A DNA stretch of 64,000 nt. Origin: Aquabacterium sp. NJ1 (GTDB taxonomy: Bacteria > Pseudomonadota > Gammaproteobacteria > Burkholderiales > Burkholderiaceae_C). Positions within the stretch are counted from its first letter, which is position 1; every line of letters begins with the position of its first letter. Under the pieces are notes generated by a model. That model made no database searches, was not told where the DNA came from, and saw nothing but the letters and a program-made list of their open reading frames with translations. The DNA is taken from assembly GCF_000768065.1 (NCBI RefSeq), contig NZ_JRKM01000001.1, forward strand, positions 4,805,100 to 4,869,099, written 5' to 3'. Shown piece by piece: positions 41,835 to 51,474 of this stretch. A program made the translations under genes and the position numbers.

Positions 41835-42875
41835 CTACTTCTTCAGGTAGATCTGGTCGAACACGCCGCCGTCACTGAAGTGGGTCTTCTGGGCCTTGGC
41901 CCAGCCGCCGAAGAGCTCGTCGATCGTGAACAGGCTGATCGTGGGGAACTGCCTGGCGTACTTGGCTGCGGCCTTGGGGTCAGTGGGGCGGTAGAAGTTC
42001 TTGCCGGCGATGTCCTGGCCTTCGACGGAATACAGGTACTCCAGGTAGGCCCTGGCCACCTCACGTGTGCCGCGCTTGTCCACCACCTTGTCCACCAAGG
42101 CTACAGGGGGCTCGGCAAAGATGCTCACGGCGGGGTAGACGATGTCGAACTTGTCTCGACCAAACTCGGCCAGGGCCAGGTGGGCTTCGTTTTCCCAGGC
42201 CAGCAGCACGTCGCCTTGGCCGCGTTCCGCGAAGGTCACGGTGGAGCCACGGGCGCCCGAGTCCAGCACGGGCACGTGTTCGAACAGCGTCTTGATGAAG
42301 GCGCGGGCCTTGGCGTCGTCACCGTTGTGCCTCTTGAGGGCATAGCCATAGGCGGCCAGATAGGCCCAGCGCGCGCCTCCAGAGGTCTTGGGGTTGGCCG
42401 TGATCACGGCATTGCCGGGCTTGACCAAGTCGTCCCAGGTCTTGATGGCCTTGGGGTTGCCTTTGCGAACCAGGAAAACGATGGTGGAGGTGTAGGGCGC
42501 GCTGTTGTGCTTGAACTTCGTTTGCCAGTCCTGTGCCAGCAGTCCCTTGGCGGCGATGGCGTCAATGTCATAAGCCAGGGCCAGCGTGACGACATCGGCC
42601 TCCAGCCCGTCGATCACCGAGCGGGCCTGTTTGCCCGAGCCACCATGCGAGGCCTTCACGACCACGTCGTCTCCGGTCCGGTCCTTCCAATACCTGGCGA
42701 AGGCGGCGTTGTATGCCTGATAGAGCTCGCGGGTGGGGTCATACGACACGTTGAGCAGCGTGACCTCCTTGGCCTGGGCGACCGCAGGAACCAGGGAGGC
42801 CACGCTGACAACAGCAACGAGGGTCGCCGCAGCCAGTGCGTTGAGTGTGCGGCGGGATGTGGATTGAATTTGCAT
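41835..42875 (-). CDS. sbp: Periplasmic sulfate-binding protein
   Basis: 346 aa with a cleavable signal peptide (residues about 1-35, ending 'AVAQA'). The mature protein has the sulfate/thiosulfate-binding family blocks '[17 protein letters not shown]', '[31 protein letters not shown]', '[16 protein letters not shown]' and '[18 protein letters not shown]'. It delivers sulfate to the CysT-CysW-CysA importer, whose genes lie 8.6 kb to the right in opposite orientation rather than adjacent. A short inverted repeat (GAACG/CGTTC, 42935-42952) upstream could be regulatory. Confidence 0.92.
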   Translation of the reverse strand: MQIQSTSRRTLNALAAATLVAVVSVASLVPAVAQAKEVTLLNVSYDPTRELYQAYNAAFARYWKDRTGDDVVVKASHGGSGKQARSVIDGLEADVVTLALAYDIDAIAAKGLLAQDWQTKFKHNSAPYTSTIVFLVRKGNPKAIKTWDDLVKPGNAVITANPKTSGGARWAYLAAYGYALKRHNGDDAKARAFIKTLFEHVPVLDSGARGSTVTFAERGQGDVLLAWENEAHLALAEFGRDKFDIVYPAVSIFAEPPVALVDKVVDKRGTREVARAYLEYLYSVEGQDIAGKNFYRPTDPKAAAKYARQFPTISLFTIDELFGGWAKAQKTHFSDGGVFDQIYLKK

Positions 42876-43045
42876 GTTGATGCTTGACTGAGAGCGATGG
42901 ATGAGCTCATGCTAAAAAGCCCCGCACCAAACCGGAACGAATGATTGCGTTCGTGCATATGAGCGCTTCGCATACCTCGGGCAGGCTGCGGCCTATTGAT
43001 CTGGTTAAAAGCGGCCCCATCTTCCTATCTGTCAAGGAGGAAGCC

Positions 43046-43870
43046 ATGCACACCGTACGCCCAGCTGCCGTGGCCGGCACGTTCTACACCGCGCAGGCTG
43101 CCATGCTGGCGGGCGAGGTCCGGCGCATGCTGGATGAGGCCAGCCAGACGGTGCCGGCGCTGCCTGCCTGTCCCAAGGCGCTCATTGCCCCGCATGCCGG
43201 TTATGTCTATTCCGGGCAGATGGCCGCGGCCGCTTACGTGACCCTGGTGCCGTGGCGGGCGTCCATCAAGCGTGTCGTGCTGTTGGGCCCCGTGCACCGC
43301 GTGCCTGTTCGTGGCCTGGCCTTGCCCGGTACGCAGGCCTTTGTCACGCCGCTTGGCGAGGTGGCCATTGACCAGGCTGCGGTGGCGGCGCTCGGGGCGT
43401 TGCCTCAGGTGGTGACCAGCCCTGCAGCGCATGCCCAGGAGCATGCGCTCGAAGTGCAGTTGCCTTTCCTGCAAACGGTGCTGCCAGACTTCGAGTTGCT
43501 CCCTCTGGCCGTGGGCGATGCCACGCCTGCAGAAGTGGCCGAGGTGCTCGATGTGCTGTGGGGCGGCCCTGAAACCTTGATCGTGATCAGTTCTGACCTG
43601 TCTCACTTCCTGCGCTATGAGGCTGCTCAAGCACGAGACCGGGATACCGTTCAGCACATCCTGCGTTTGCAAGCCTCGCTTCATCATCAACAGGCGTGTG
43701 GCGGCACCCCCATCAACGGCTTGCTGCTTTCCGCAGCGCAACACCATTTGCGGCCGCACCTGCTGGGCATGTGCAACTCCGGCGACACGGCTGGCGACAG
43801 GCAGCGCGTGGTGGGCTATGCCTCATTGGCCTTTCTGGAAGATCAGGGCGGGCAGCATGGATCACACTGA
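43046..43870 (+). CDS. AmmeMemoRadiSam system protein B (MEMO1 family)
   Basis: 274 aa of the MEMO1 family, a fold related to LigB-type iron dioxygenases. Family blocks: 'RPAAVAGTFY', 'ALIAPHAGYVYSGQMAAAAY', 'LLGPVHRVPVRGLALP', 'AHAQEHALEVQLPFLQ' and 'VISSDLSHF'. The His residues in 'PHAGY', 'GPVH' and 'QEHALE' sit at the usual metal-site positions. ATG 43046 has AAGGAGG 5 nt upstream. First gene of a three-gene coupled operon with AMMECR1 and a radical SAM enzyme. The joint function in bacteria is not established. Confidence 0.9.
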   Translation: MHTVRPAAVAGTFYTAQAAMLAGEVRRMLDEASQTVPALPACPKALIAPHAGYVYSGQMAAAAYVTLVPWRASIKRVVLLGPVHRVPVRGLALPGTQAFVTPLGEVAIDQAAVAALGALPQVVTSPAAHAQEHALEVQLPFLQTVLPDFELLPLAVGDATPAEVAEVLDVLWGGPETLIVISSDLSHFLRYEAAQARDRDTVQHILRLQASLHHQQACGGTPINGLLLSAAQHHLRPHLLGMCNSGDTAGDRQRVVGYASLAFLEDQGGQHGSH

Positions 43871-44438
43871 ACAAGGTGCGGCACTGATCGCGTTGGCCAG
43901 ACACGCGATTGAGCGCGCCATCCTGCCAGCGCGGCAGGCGCAGCCTGAACGCCATCGAGAGGTGGCTGCGGCTGACGATGAAGCCGCCTGGCAGGCCTGG
44001 GGCGCCAGCTTTGTGACGCTGACCGAGAACGGGCAATTGCGCGGTTGCATCGGCACGCCCGAGGCCTGGCGGCCACTGAAGGACGACGTACAGGCCAACG
44101 CGGTGGCCGCCGCATTGCGAGACCCACGTTTTGCACCGCTTCAGCCCCGGGAGTGGCCCGGCGTGAGGGTGGAGGTATCGGTGTTGTCGCCTCTTGAGGC
44201 CATGGAGTGCGCCAATGAGGCCCAAGCCCTGGCCAAGTTGCGACCGGGTGTCGATGGCCTTGTGCTGGCTTGCGGCCGCCATCGCGCAACCTTCCTGCCC
44301 CAGGTGTGGGAGCAGTTGCCTGCACCAGCCGTGTTCCTGGCACAGTTGAAGCGCAAGGCTGGCTTGCCAACTCATTTCTGGTCACCCGATTTGCGCCTTC
44401 AGCGCTTTACCGTACACAAGTGGAAGGAGCCAGCATGA
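43857..44438 (+). CDS. AmmeMemoRadiSam system protein A (AMMECR1 domain)
   Basis: 193 aa with the AMMECR1 core: 'ASFVTLTENGQLRGCIGTPEAWRPLKDDVQANAVAAALRDPRF' including the invariant 'LRGCIG', and 'VEVSVLSPLE'. ATG 43857 overlaps the end of the MEMO1-like gene by 14 nt, and its own stop overlaps the next start (ATGA), so the three proteins are translationally coupled. Cytosolic. Molecular role unknown, probably tied to the radical SAM partner. Confidence 0.9.
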   Translation: MDHTEQGAALIALARHAIERAILPARQAQPERHREVAAADDEAAWQAWGASFVTLTENGQLRGCIGTPEAWRPLKDDVQANAVAAALRDPRFAPLQPREWPGVRVEVSVLSPLEAMECANEAQALAKLRPGVDGLVLACGRHRATFLPQVWEQLPAPAVFLAQLKRKAGLPTHFWSPDLRLQRFTVHKWKEPA

Positions 44439-45571
44439 GCGGCTCAACGTTGAGTTCTTATCCTGCCCAGTACTGGCATGCGCTGGACGATGGGCGCATC
44501 CAGTGTGACCTCTGCCCGCGCGATTGCAAGCTGCATGACCAGCAACGTGGTGCCTGCTTTGTTCGCCAGCGGCAAGGCGAAGGCATCGTGCTCACCACCT
44601 ATGGTCGCTCGTCCGGTTTTTGCGTCGACCCCATCGAGAAAAAGCCGCTCAACCATTTCTACCCGGGCAGCAGTGTCTTGTCCTTTGGCACAGCGGGCTG
44701 CAACCTGGCCTGCAAGTTCTGCCAGAACTGGGACATCAGCAAGTCGCGGGACATGGATCGGCTGATGGACCAGGCTTCACCCGAGCAGATCGCCGACGCC
44801 GCTGTGCGCGGTGGTTGCCGCAGTGTGGCCTTCACCTACAACGACCCCGTCATCTTTGCCGAATACGCCATGGACGTGGCGGACGCCTGTCACGAGCGTG
44901 GCATCAAGACCGTGGCCGTGACCGCGGGCTACATCCACGAACAAGCTCGGCGGGACTTCTTTGCCAAGATGGACGCGGCCAATGTGGACTTGAAAGCCTT
45001 CACCGAAGACTTCTATTTCAAGCTCACCGGCTCGCACTTGCAGCCCGTGCTGGACACGTTGGTCTACCTCCGGCACGAGACCAAGGTCTGGGTAGAGCTC
45101 ACGACCTTGCTGATCCCCGGCCACAACGACTCGGACCAGGAGCTCACCGCCCTGAGCCAGTGGGTGGCGCGTGAACTCGGCCCTGATGTGCCCTTGCATT
45201 TCTCGGGCTTTCATCCCGACCACAAGATGCCTGACGTGCCCGCCACGCCCAAGCACACCTTGGTGAGAGCCCGCCAGATTGCGCGGGATCAAGGGCTGCG
45301 CCATGTCTACACCGGCAACGTGCACCATGCAGAGGGTGACGCCTCACATTGCCCTCAGTGCGACAGCCAACTCATCGAGCGCGACTGGTACCAGATCAAG
45401 CGCTACCGATTGACCCCGGAAGGCACCTGCCCGGATTGCGGTACCGCGCTGGCTGGCCACTTCGCGGAGCAGGCCGGGCACTTCGGGGCGAGACGCATCC
45501 CGGTGTTCCTGGGGGGGGGAAAGAAGTCTGCCAGCCTTGAGGGCCGACCTCAAGGCGATGGGTTGGGGTAG
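44435..45571 (+). CDS. AmmeMemoRadiSam system radical SAM enzyme
   Basis: 378 aa. The radical SAM cluster motif is 'CNLACKFCQNWD' (Cys-x3-Cys-x2-Cys), preceded by an N-terminal cysteine set 'CDLCPRDCKLHDQQRGAC' and followed by a C-terminal zinc-ribbon-like pair of CxxC motifs ('CPQCDSQL', 'CPDCGTAL'). It resembles pyruvate formate-lyase-activating enzymes (PflA-like, AmmeMemoRadiSam type). ATG 44435, with AAGGAG, overlaps the AMMECR1 stop. Its last 22 nt overlap the end of the convergent tas gene. Substrate unknown. Confidence 0.9.
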   Translation: MSGSTLSSYPAQYWHALDDGRIQCDLCPRDCKLHDQQRGACFVRQRQGEGIVLTTYGRSSGFCVDPIEKKPLNHFYPGSSVLSFGTAGCNLACKFCQNWDISKSRDMDRLMDQASPEQIADAAVRGGCRSVAFTYNDPVIFAEYAMDVADACHERGIKTVAVTAGYIHEQARRDFFAKMDAANVDLKAFTEDFYFKLTGSHLQPVLDTLVYLRHETKVWVELTTLLIPGHNDSDQELTALSQWVARELGPDVPLHFSGFHPDHKMPDVPATPKHTLVRARQIARDQGLRHVYTGNVHHAEGDASHCPQCDSQLIERDWYQIKRYRLTPEGTCPDCGTALAGHFAEQAGHFGARRIPVFLGGGKKSASLEGRPQGDGLG

Positions 45572-46599
45572 CGCTGGTGGATGGCCTCGATGCCCTCCAG
45601 CACCTCGGCAGACAAGGTCACATCAATGCTGGCGATGTTGCTGCGCAGCTGATCCAATGTCGTGGCCCCGATGATGTTGGCCGTCACGAAGTCCCGGCTG
45701 TTGACGAAGGCCAGCGCGGCTTGCGCCGGGTCCAGGCCATGGCGACGGAACAGGCTGACGTAGTCGTAGGTGGCTAGCTCGGCGTTCTCGCCCTTGTAGC
45801 GGTTGAACCGTTCAAACAGGCTGAGCCTGGCTCCTTCGGGCCGTTGGCCGGCCAGGTATTTGCCGCTCAATACACCAAACGCCAGCGGCGAATACGCCAG
45901 CAGGCCCACCTGCTCGCGGATGGCGATCTCAGCCAGCCCGATCTCGAAGCTGCGGTTCAACAAGCTGTACGGGTTCTGGATGCTGGCGATGCGAGGTAGA
46001 CCCAGGTTGTCCGCCAGATGGATGAAGCGGCTCATGCCCCATGGCGTCTCGTTGGACACGGCCACGTGCCGGATCTTGCCCGCCTGCACCAGCTCCTGCA
46101 GGGCGGACAAGGTTTCTTCGATGGGCGTGGGCTGCTGATCCTTCACATGGACGTAGCCCAGTTGGCCAAACATATTGGTGGGACGATCCGGCCAGTGCAA
46201 CTGATAAAGGTCGATGTGGTCGGTTTGAAGGCGCTGCAGGCTGAGGTCCACCGCTTCAAACAGGTTGTCCCGGGTGTGAGCCAAACGCCCACCGCGAACA
46301 TGGCCGGGGCGAGCAGGTTGATGTGAAGGACCGGTGGCCTTGGTGGCCAGCACGATGTCGTTGCGGCGTCCGGTCTTCTTGAGCCAGTTGCCGATGTACT
46401 GTTCGGTGCGGCCTTGCGTTTCCGGACGCGGCGGCACCGGGTACATCTCGGCGGTGTCGATCAGGTTGATGCCTGCATCCAGGGCCAGGTTCAGCTGCGC
46501 ATGGGCATCGACCTCGGTGTTTTGCTCGCCCCAGGTCATCGTGCCCAGCGCGATCACGCTGACATTCAGGCCGGTTCGGCCAAGCGGGCGGTATTGCAT
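45550..46599 (-). CDS. tas: NADP(H)-dependent aldo-keto reductase Tas
   Basis: 349 aa, collinear with E. coli Tas throughout: 'LGTMTWGEQNTEVDAHAQLNLALDAGINLIDTAEMYPVPPRPETQGRTE', 'DLYQLHWPDRPTNMFGQLGY' and 'SIQNPYSLLNRSFEIGLAEI'. The AKR tetrad is present (Asp48 region, Tyr in 'EMYPVP', Lys in 'LATKATGP', His in 'LHWPDRP'). ATG 46599 with GGAG upstream. The physiological substrate of Tas is unclear. Divergent from metY. Confidence 0.93.
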   Translation of the reverse strand: MQYRPLGRTGLNVSVIALGTMTWGEQNTEVDAHAQLNLALDAGINLIDTAEMYPVPPRPETQGRTEQYIGNWLKKTGRRNDIVLATKATGPSHQPARPGHVRGGRLAHTRDNLFEAVDLSLQRLQTDHIDLYQLHWPDRPTNMFGQLGYVHVKDQQPTPIEETLSALQELVQAGKIRHVAVSNETPWGMSRFIHLADNLGLPRIASIQNPYSLLNRSFEIGLAEIAIREQVGLLAYSPLAFGVLSGKYLAGQRPEGARLSLFERFNRYKGENAELATYDYVSLFRRHGLDPAQAALAFVNSRDFVTANIIGATTLDQLRSNIASIDVTLSAEVLEGIEAIHQRYPNPSP

Positions 46600-46729
46600 G
46601 GGCTCTCCGTTGCAGTTTGGAACGACTATATCTGGCCAACGCATGTCCACATGCGTGATCAGCCCTTTACACGGGGGCGCGATTTTCCTATCGTTGCAAG
46701 CCCTGATCACCCCACTGAGAGACGACGGC

Positions 46730-48016
46730 ATGAGCAAAGAAAACTGGAAGTTCGAGACCCTGTCGGTTCACGCAGGCTATTCGCCCGACCCCACGACCAA
46801 GTCGGTGGCCGTGCCCATCTACCAAACCGTGGCGTACGCGTTTGACAGCGCGCAGCACGGCGCGGATCTCTTTGACCTCAAGGTGCCGGGCAACATCTAC
46901 ACCCGCATCATGAACCCGACGCAGGATGTGCTGGAGCAACGCATCGCGGCGCTGGAAGGCGGCATTGGTGCCCTGGCACTGGCCTCCGGCCAGGCCGCGG
47001 TGACTTACGCCATCCAGACCATTGCCGAAGCGGGGGACAACATTGTGTCGTCCACGGCGCTGTATGGTGGCACTTACAACCTGTTCGCCCACACGCTGCC
47101 GCAGTTCGGCATCAGCACGCGTTTTGCCGACCACCGTGATCCGGCCAGCTTCGAGCCCTTGATCGACGATCGCACCAAGGCCATCTTTGTCGAGTCACTG
47201 GGCAACCCCTCGGGCAACATCACCGACATCGCCCGCATCGCCGAGATCGCGCACCGTCATGGTGTGCCCCTGATCGTCGACAACACCGTGCCTTCACCTT
47301 ATCTGAGCCGGCCATTCGAGCACGGCGCCGACATCGTGGTGCACTCGCTGACCAAGTACCTGGGCGGCCATGGCACCAGCCTGGGCGGCGCGATCGTGGA
47401 CTCCGGCAAGTTCCCCTGGGCGCAGCACAAGGCACGCTTCAAGCGCCTCAATGAGCCAGACGTGAGTTACCACGGCGTGGTCTACACCGATGCCCTGGGC
47501 CCCGCCGCCTACATTGGGCGCGCCCGCGTGGTGCCGCTGCGCAACATGGGCGCGGCCATCTCGCCTTTCAACGCCTTCCTGATCCTGCAAGGAGTGGAGA
47601 CATTGGGCCTGCGCATGGACCGCATCAGCGAGAACACCTTGAAGATCGCCCAGCACCTTCAAAAACACCCACGCGTGAAGTGGGTGAACTATGCCGGCCT
47701 GGAAGATCACCCTGAAAACCCGCTGGTGAAGAAGTACCTGTCGGGCAAGGCCTCGGGCTTGCTGACCTTTGGTGTGCCTGGCGGGCGAGAGGGCGGCGCG
47801 CGCTTCCTCGATGGCTTGAAGCTGTTCACCCGCCTGGTCAACATTGGTGATGTGCGCTCGCTGGCCACGCATCCGGCGTCCACCACCCACCGCCAGTTGT
47901 CGCCGGAAGAGCTGGCCAAGACCGGGGTGACCGAGGACACGGTGCGCCTGTCCGTCGGTATCGAGCACATCGATGACCTGCTGGCAGACCTGGACAGCGC
48001 CTTGGCCCAGGCCTGA
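46730..48016 (+). CDS. metY: O-acetylhomoserine aminocarboxypropyltransferase (sulfhydrylase)
   Basis: A PLP enzyme of 428 aa that makes homocysteine from O-acetylhomoserine and sulfide (direct sulfhydrylation). The Cys/Met-metabolism family motifs are 'ASGQAAVTYAIQTIAEAGDNIVSSTALYGGTYNLF', 'VDNTVPSPYLSRPFEHGADIVVHSLTKYLGGHG' with the PLP lysine, and 'LATHPASTTHRQL'. ATG 46730 is the family start; the open frame upstream is not homologous. Its presence near sulfate uptake genes fits sulfur assimilation. Confidence 0.93.
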   Translation: MSKENWKFETLSVHAGYSPDPTTKSVAVPIYQTVAYAFDSAQHGADLFDLKVPGNIYTRIMNPTQDVLEQRIAALEGGIGALALASGQAAVTYAIQTIAEAGDNIVSSTALYGGTYNLFAHTLPQFGISTRFADHRDPASFEPLIDDRTKAIFVESLGNPSGNITDIARIAEIAHRHGVPLIVDNTVPSPYLSRPFEHGADIVVHSLTKYLGGHGTSLGGAIVDSGKFPWAQHKARFKRLNEPDVSYHGVVYTDALGPAAYIGRARVVPLRNMGAAISPFNAFLILQGVETLGLRMDRISENTLKIAQHLQKHPRVKWVNYAGLEDHPENPLVKKYLSGKASGLLTFGVPGGREGGARFLDGLKLFTRLVNIGDVRSLATHPASTTHRQLSPEELAKTGVTEDTVRLSVGIEHIDDLLADLDSALAQA

Positions 48017-48048
48017 TCTGCCTGATTGGCTTGACCGGGCGGCGGTCC

Positions 48049-48750
48049 TTACACTGCCGCTCCGAACAGCTTGCCCGCACCGGCCGTGATGGCCATTGCC
48101 AGCGCACCCCAGAAGCTGATGCGCGCTGCGCTTCTGAGTGTGGATGCGCCTCCAGCGCGGGCGGCGAGCGCTCCCAGGCCCGCCAGGAAGACCAGCGAGG
48201 TGCCCGATACCCAATAGATCAAGCCCGATGCCGGTGCGAATGCCGTCACGGCCAATGGCAGCAACGCGCCCGCCGAAAAGCTGGCAGCAGACGCCCACGC
48301 AGCCTGAAACGGTTTGGCACCCAGGGATTCGCTGAGCCCCAGCTCATCGCGGGCATGAGCCGCCAATGCGTCATGGGCCATCAGTTGTTCGGCCACTTGG
48401 TGGGCCAGTTCTGGTGAGAGCCCTCGGCTTTCGTAAATGCCGGTCAACTCACGCAGCTCGCCTCCTGGGTCGGCAGCCAGCTCGGCACGCTCGCGAGCCA
48501 GATCGGCGTGCTCGGTATCGGCCTGCGAGTACACCGACACGTATTCACCGGCTGCCATGGACATGGCCCCGGCAAACAGGCCAGCCACCCCGGTGACCAG
48601 AATGCTGCTGGTGCTGGATTGCGCAGCGGCCACGCCCACGATCAGGCTGGCGGTGGAAACAATGCCGTCATTGGCGCCCAGCACGGCCGCACGCAGCCAC
48701 CCGATGCGGTCAGTGCGATGGCGTTCATTGTGACGAAGCCAGGATGTCAT
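48049..48750 (-). CDS. VIT1/CCC1 family metal transporter
   Basis: 233 aa. Family signatures: 'WLRAAVLGANDGIVSTASLIVGVA' (first helix, with the conserved Asp), 'GLFAGAMSMAAGEYVSVYSQ' (second helix, with the Met/Glu cation path), then a charged cytoplasmic helical hairpin (about 80-140) and three further membrane helices. Bacterial members move Fe(II) or Mn(II), generally as efflux or detoxification. ATG 48750. Converges on metY with about 30 nt between stops. Confidence 0.9.
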   Translation of the reverse strand: MTSWLRHNERHRTDRIGWLRAAVLGANDGIVSTASLIVGVAAAQSSTSSILVTGVAGLFAGAMSMAAGEYVSVYSQADTEHADLARERAELAADPGGELRELTGIYESRGLSPELAHQVAEQLMAHDALAAHARDELGLSESLGAKPFQAAWASAASFSAGALLPLAVTAFAPASGLIYWVSGTSLVFLAGLGALAARAGGASTLRSAARISFWGALAMAITAGAGKLFGAAV

Positions 48751-48869
48751 GGTGCGCTACGCTCCCGTTTGCGGCCCCGGCAAGGGCAGGGGTTTCGCGT
48801 TTCGATGAGTATAGTCATCCGCTGCCAGCAAGGCAGTTGTCCTGTCCTCCCATCCTTCAGGAGATGTTC

Positions 48870-49421
48870 ATGGCTCACTATCAAATCGCTGTTGTCGTGG
48901 GGAGTTTGCGCCGCGACTCCTTCAATCGCCAGTTGGCCAGCGCACTGGCCAGGCTGGCGCCGGCGGACTTCACGTTCAAGCAACTGTCGATCGGTGAGCT
49001 GCCGCATTACAACCAGGACGATGATGCCGCGCCCGCGGAATCAGTCAAACGCTTCAAGGCGGACATTGCGGCTTCACTCGGCCTGCTGTTCGTGACGCCT
49101 GAGTACAACCGCTCGATCCCAGGGGTGCTGAAGAACGCGCTTGACCATGCTTCTCGGCCTTATGGGCAAAGCGCATGGAAGGGCAAGCCTGCGGGCGTGA
49201 TCGGCGTGTCGCCAGGCGCCATTGGCACGGCTTTGGCCCAGCAGCACCTGCGCAATGTGCTGGCCTACCTGGATGTGCCGACCCTGGGGCAACCCGAGGC
49301 CTTCATCCAGGCCAAGGAGGGCTTGTTTGATGAGGCCGGCAACATTGGCCCTGGCAGCCTGAAGTTCCTGCAGAACTGGATGGATCAGTACGTCGCCTGG
49401 GTCAAGAAGCACGCGGGCTGA
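48870..49421 (+). CDS. NADPH-dependent FMN reductase (chromate/quinone reductase type)
   Basis: A flavodoxin-like protein of 183 aa: 'VVVGSLRRDSFNRQLASAL' binds the FMN phosphate, and 'VTPEYNRSIPGVLKNALDHASRP' is the family hallmark. It resembles ChrR/YieF-type soluble quinone reductases that protect against quinones and oxidants. ATG 48870 is chosen because AGGAG lies 6 nt upstream; an in-frame ATG two codons earlier is too close to it. Confidence 0.9.
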   Translation: MAHYQIAVVVGSLRRDSFNRQLASALARLAPADFTFKQLSIGELPHYNQDDDAAPAESVKRFKADIAASLGLLFVTPEYNRSIPGVLKNALDHASRPYGQSAWKGKPAGVIGVSPGAIGTALAQQHLRNVLAYLDVPTLGQPEAFIQAKEGLFDEAGNIGPGSLKFLQNWMDQYVAWVKKHAG

Positions 49422-49479
49422 GCTGCCTTGTGCGGCGGCCTCACCGCACCAATTGAGGCATCAAGGGGACAATACGCGC

Positions 49480-51324
49480 ATGACGACGAATTCAGCTGCA
49501 TTTCCCTTGGCTCCTGGTCTGGACAGCGTTCAGACCCTCGCGGCGTTGTTGACCTGGCGTGTGGCGCTCACACCAGATGCCGAGGCCTACCGTTATCACG
49601 ATGATGCCGCCGCGCGTTGGGTCAGCCTGAGCTGGCGGGCGCTTGAGGACAAGGTGCAAGGGTTCGACGCCGCGCTGAGGCGCCTGGCGCTGCCCCGCGG
49701 TGCGCGTGTCGCGATCTTGCTGCCCAACGGGGTGAACGCAGTCTGCGTCGACCAGGCCGCCCTGGCCAACGCCTGTGTGCCCGTGCCCATGCATGCGCTG
49801 GACAACCCGGCCAGCATCGCCTACATCCTGAGCGACAGTGATGCGGCCTTGCTGGTCGCGCAGTCCGTCGAGCAATGGCAGGCGATTGTGGATACCGGCG
49901 TGCCGCTGCCGTCCTTGCAACAGGTGGTGCTCGCCAGCGGGGAGGCCCCGCCTGCGGGCGTGTCATCCAACCCCGTGCCCGTGTGCAGCCTTGAGACCTG
50001 GTTGTCGAGCGGCATGGCGCAGCAGGCTTCGCCACACGAGAAGCAGGTGCCCAACGCGGATGATCTGGCTGCCCTGGTCTACACATCAGGCACCACAGGC
50101 AAGCCCAAAGGGGTCATGCTGACCCACGGTAACGTGCTGTCCAACGTCAAGGCGGTCTTGCAGCGTGTGGCGCCGCAAGCCAACGATGTCTTCCTCTCGT
50201 TCTTGCCGCTGTCCCACACCTTCGAGCGCACCGCAGGCTATTACCTGCCGATCGCCGCGGGCAGCTGTGTGGCCTTTGCCCGCTCGACCTCTTTGCTGGC
50301 CGAAGACATGCTGCTGGTTCGGCCAACGATCCTGATCTCCGTACCGCGTATTTACGAGCGCGTCTTCGCGGGTGTTCAGGCCATGCTGGCGGGTTCACCC
50401 TTGAAACACGGCTTGTTTGCCTGGGCACAAAACGTGGGGTGGCGCCGTTTCTGTCGCGCTCAGGGCTTGCCCGTCGAGCACACGGCCTGGACTTGGCTTG
50501 ACCCTTTGCTGTGGCCGCTCCTGAATGCCCTGGCTGCCCAACCCCTGCTGGCCCGGTTTGGCGGGCGCTTGCGGGTGGCCGTGAGTGGCGGTGCGCCTTT
50601 GTCTCCGGCCATTGCGCATGCCTTTCTGGGCCTGGGCTTGCCCATCGTCCAGGGTTACGGCATGACCGAGAGTGCGCCGATCGTGTCGGTCAACACCCCT
50701 GAGGACAACGACCCTGCGACTGTCGGCCGCGCGTTGGCAGGTGTGGAGGTGCAGATCGGTGAAAACCGTGAATTGCTGGTGCGAGGCCCCAATGTGATGC
50801 GCGGCTACTGGAAGCGTGAGGAAGACACCCACAAGGCCATCACTGAAGGCTGGTTGCATACGGGGGATCAGGCCGCCATCGAGCAGGGCCGCGTCCGTAT
50901 CCTCGGGCGGGTCAAGGAGATCATCGTCACCTCCACGGGTGAAAAAATCGCCCCCGCTGATCTGGAACTGGCCATCACTGCCGATGCGCTTTTCGAGCAA
51001 GCCTACGTGTTCGGCGACAACCGCCCCTTCATTGCCTGTGTGGTCGTGTTGTCGCGCAGCGAATGGCGGCGGCTGGCGGGTGGTTTGCAGCTGGACCCTG
51101 ACAAAGCAGAGAGCCTGCAATCAAGCCTTGCGAGGGAAACCGTCGTGCAGCGGGTTCGGGATCTCACCCGCAGCTTTCCCCACTACGCGCAACCGCGTGC
51201 GGTGGTGCTGACGCTTGAGCCGTGGACGGTCGAAAACACCTTGATGACGCCCACGCTCAAGCTCAAACGCAACAACCTGGCGGCCCACTTCGCCGCAGAG
51301 ATCAGCCAGCTCTATCAACGTTGA
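49480..51324 (+). CDS. AMP-dependent long-chain acyl-CoA synthetase
   Basis: 614 aa of the ANL superfamily. The P-loop is 'YTSGTTGKPKGVMLTHGN', followed by 'FLPLSHTFERTAGYYLPIAAG', the A5 motif 'GYGMTES', A7 'WLHTGD' and A8 'RVKEIIVTSTGEKIAP', with the C-terminal lysine in 'LMTPTLKLKR'. This pattern is that of long-chain fatty-acyl-CoA synthetases that act at the inner membrane. ATG 49480. It lies between a quinone reductase and the sulfate importer and seems to be transcribed alone. Confidence 0.9.
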   Translation: MTTNSAAFPLAPGLDSVQTLAALLTWRVALTPDAEAYRYHDDAAARWVSLSWRALEDKVQGFDAALRRLALPRGARVAILLPNGVNAVCVDQAALANACVPVPMHALDNPASIAYILSDSDAALLVAQSVEQWQAIVDTGVPLPSLQQVVLASGEAPPAGVSSNPVPVCSLETWLSSGMAQQASPHEKQVPNADDLAALVYTSGTTGKPKGVMLTHGNVLSNVKAVLQRVAPQANDVFLSFLPLSHTFERTAGYYLPIAAGSCVAFARSTSLLAEDMLLVRPTILISVPRIYERVFAGVQAMLAGSPLKHGLFAWAQNVGWRRFCRAQGLPVEHTAWTWLDPLLWPLLNALAAQPLLARFGGRLRVAVSGGAPLSPAIAHAFLGLGLPIVQGYGMTESAPIVSVNTPEDNDPATVGRALAGVEVQIGENRELLVRGPNVMRGYWKREEDTHKAITEGWLHTGDQAAIEQGRVRILGRVKEIIVTSTGEKIAPADLELAITADALFEQAYVFGDNRPFIACVVVLSRSEWRRLAGGLQLDPDKAESLQSSLARETVVQRVRDLTRSFPHYAQPRAVVLTLEPWTVENTLMTPTLKLKRNNLAAHFAAEISQLYQR

Positions 51325-51474
51325 GCGCGGTGGCCCGGCTGGGCAGCCTTCGTTGTTTTGCGCATATGCAGCTGCGGATTCCTTACTTCTGGCGCAGCGC
51401 CTCTCTACGTAGCATTTACAAAACGCTCAGAGGGCGTCCTCTTTCATGCTGGCAAGTAAGGCATCGGCAACAAG

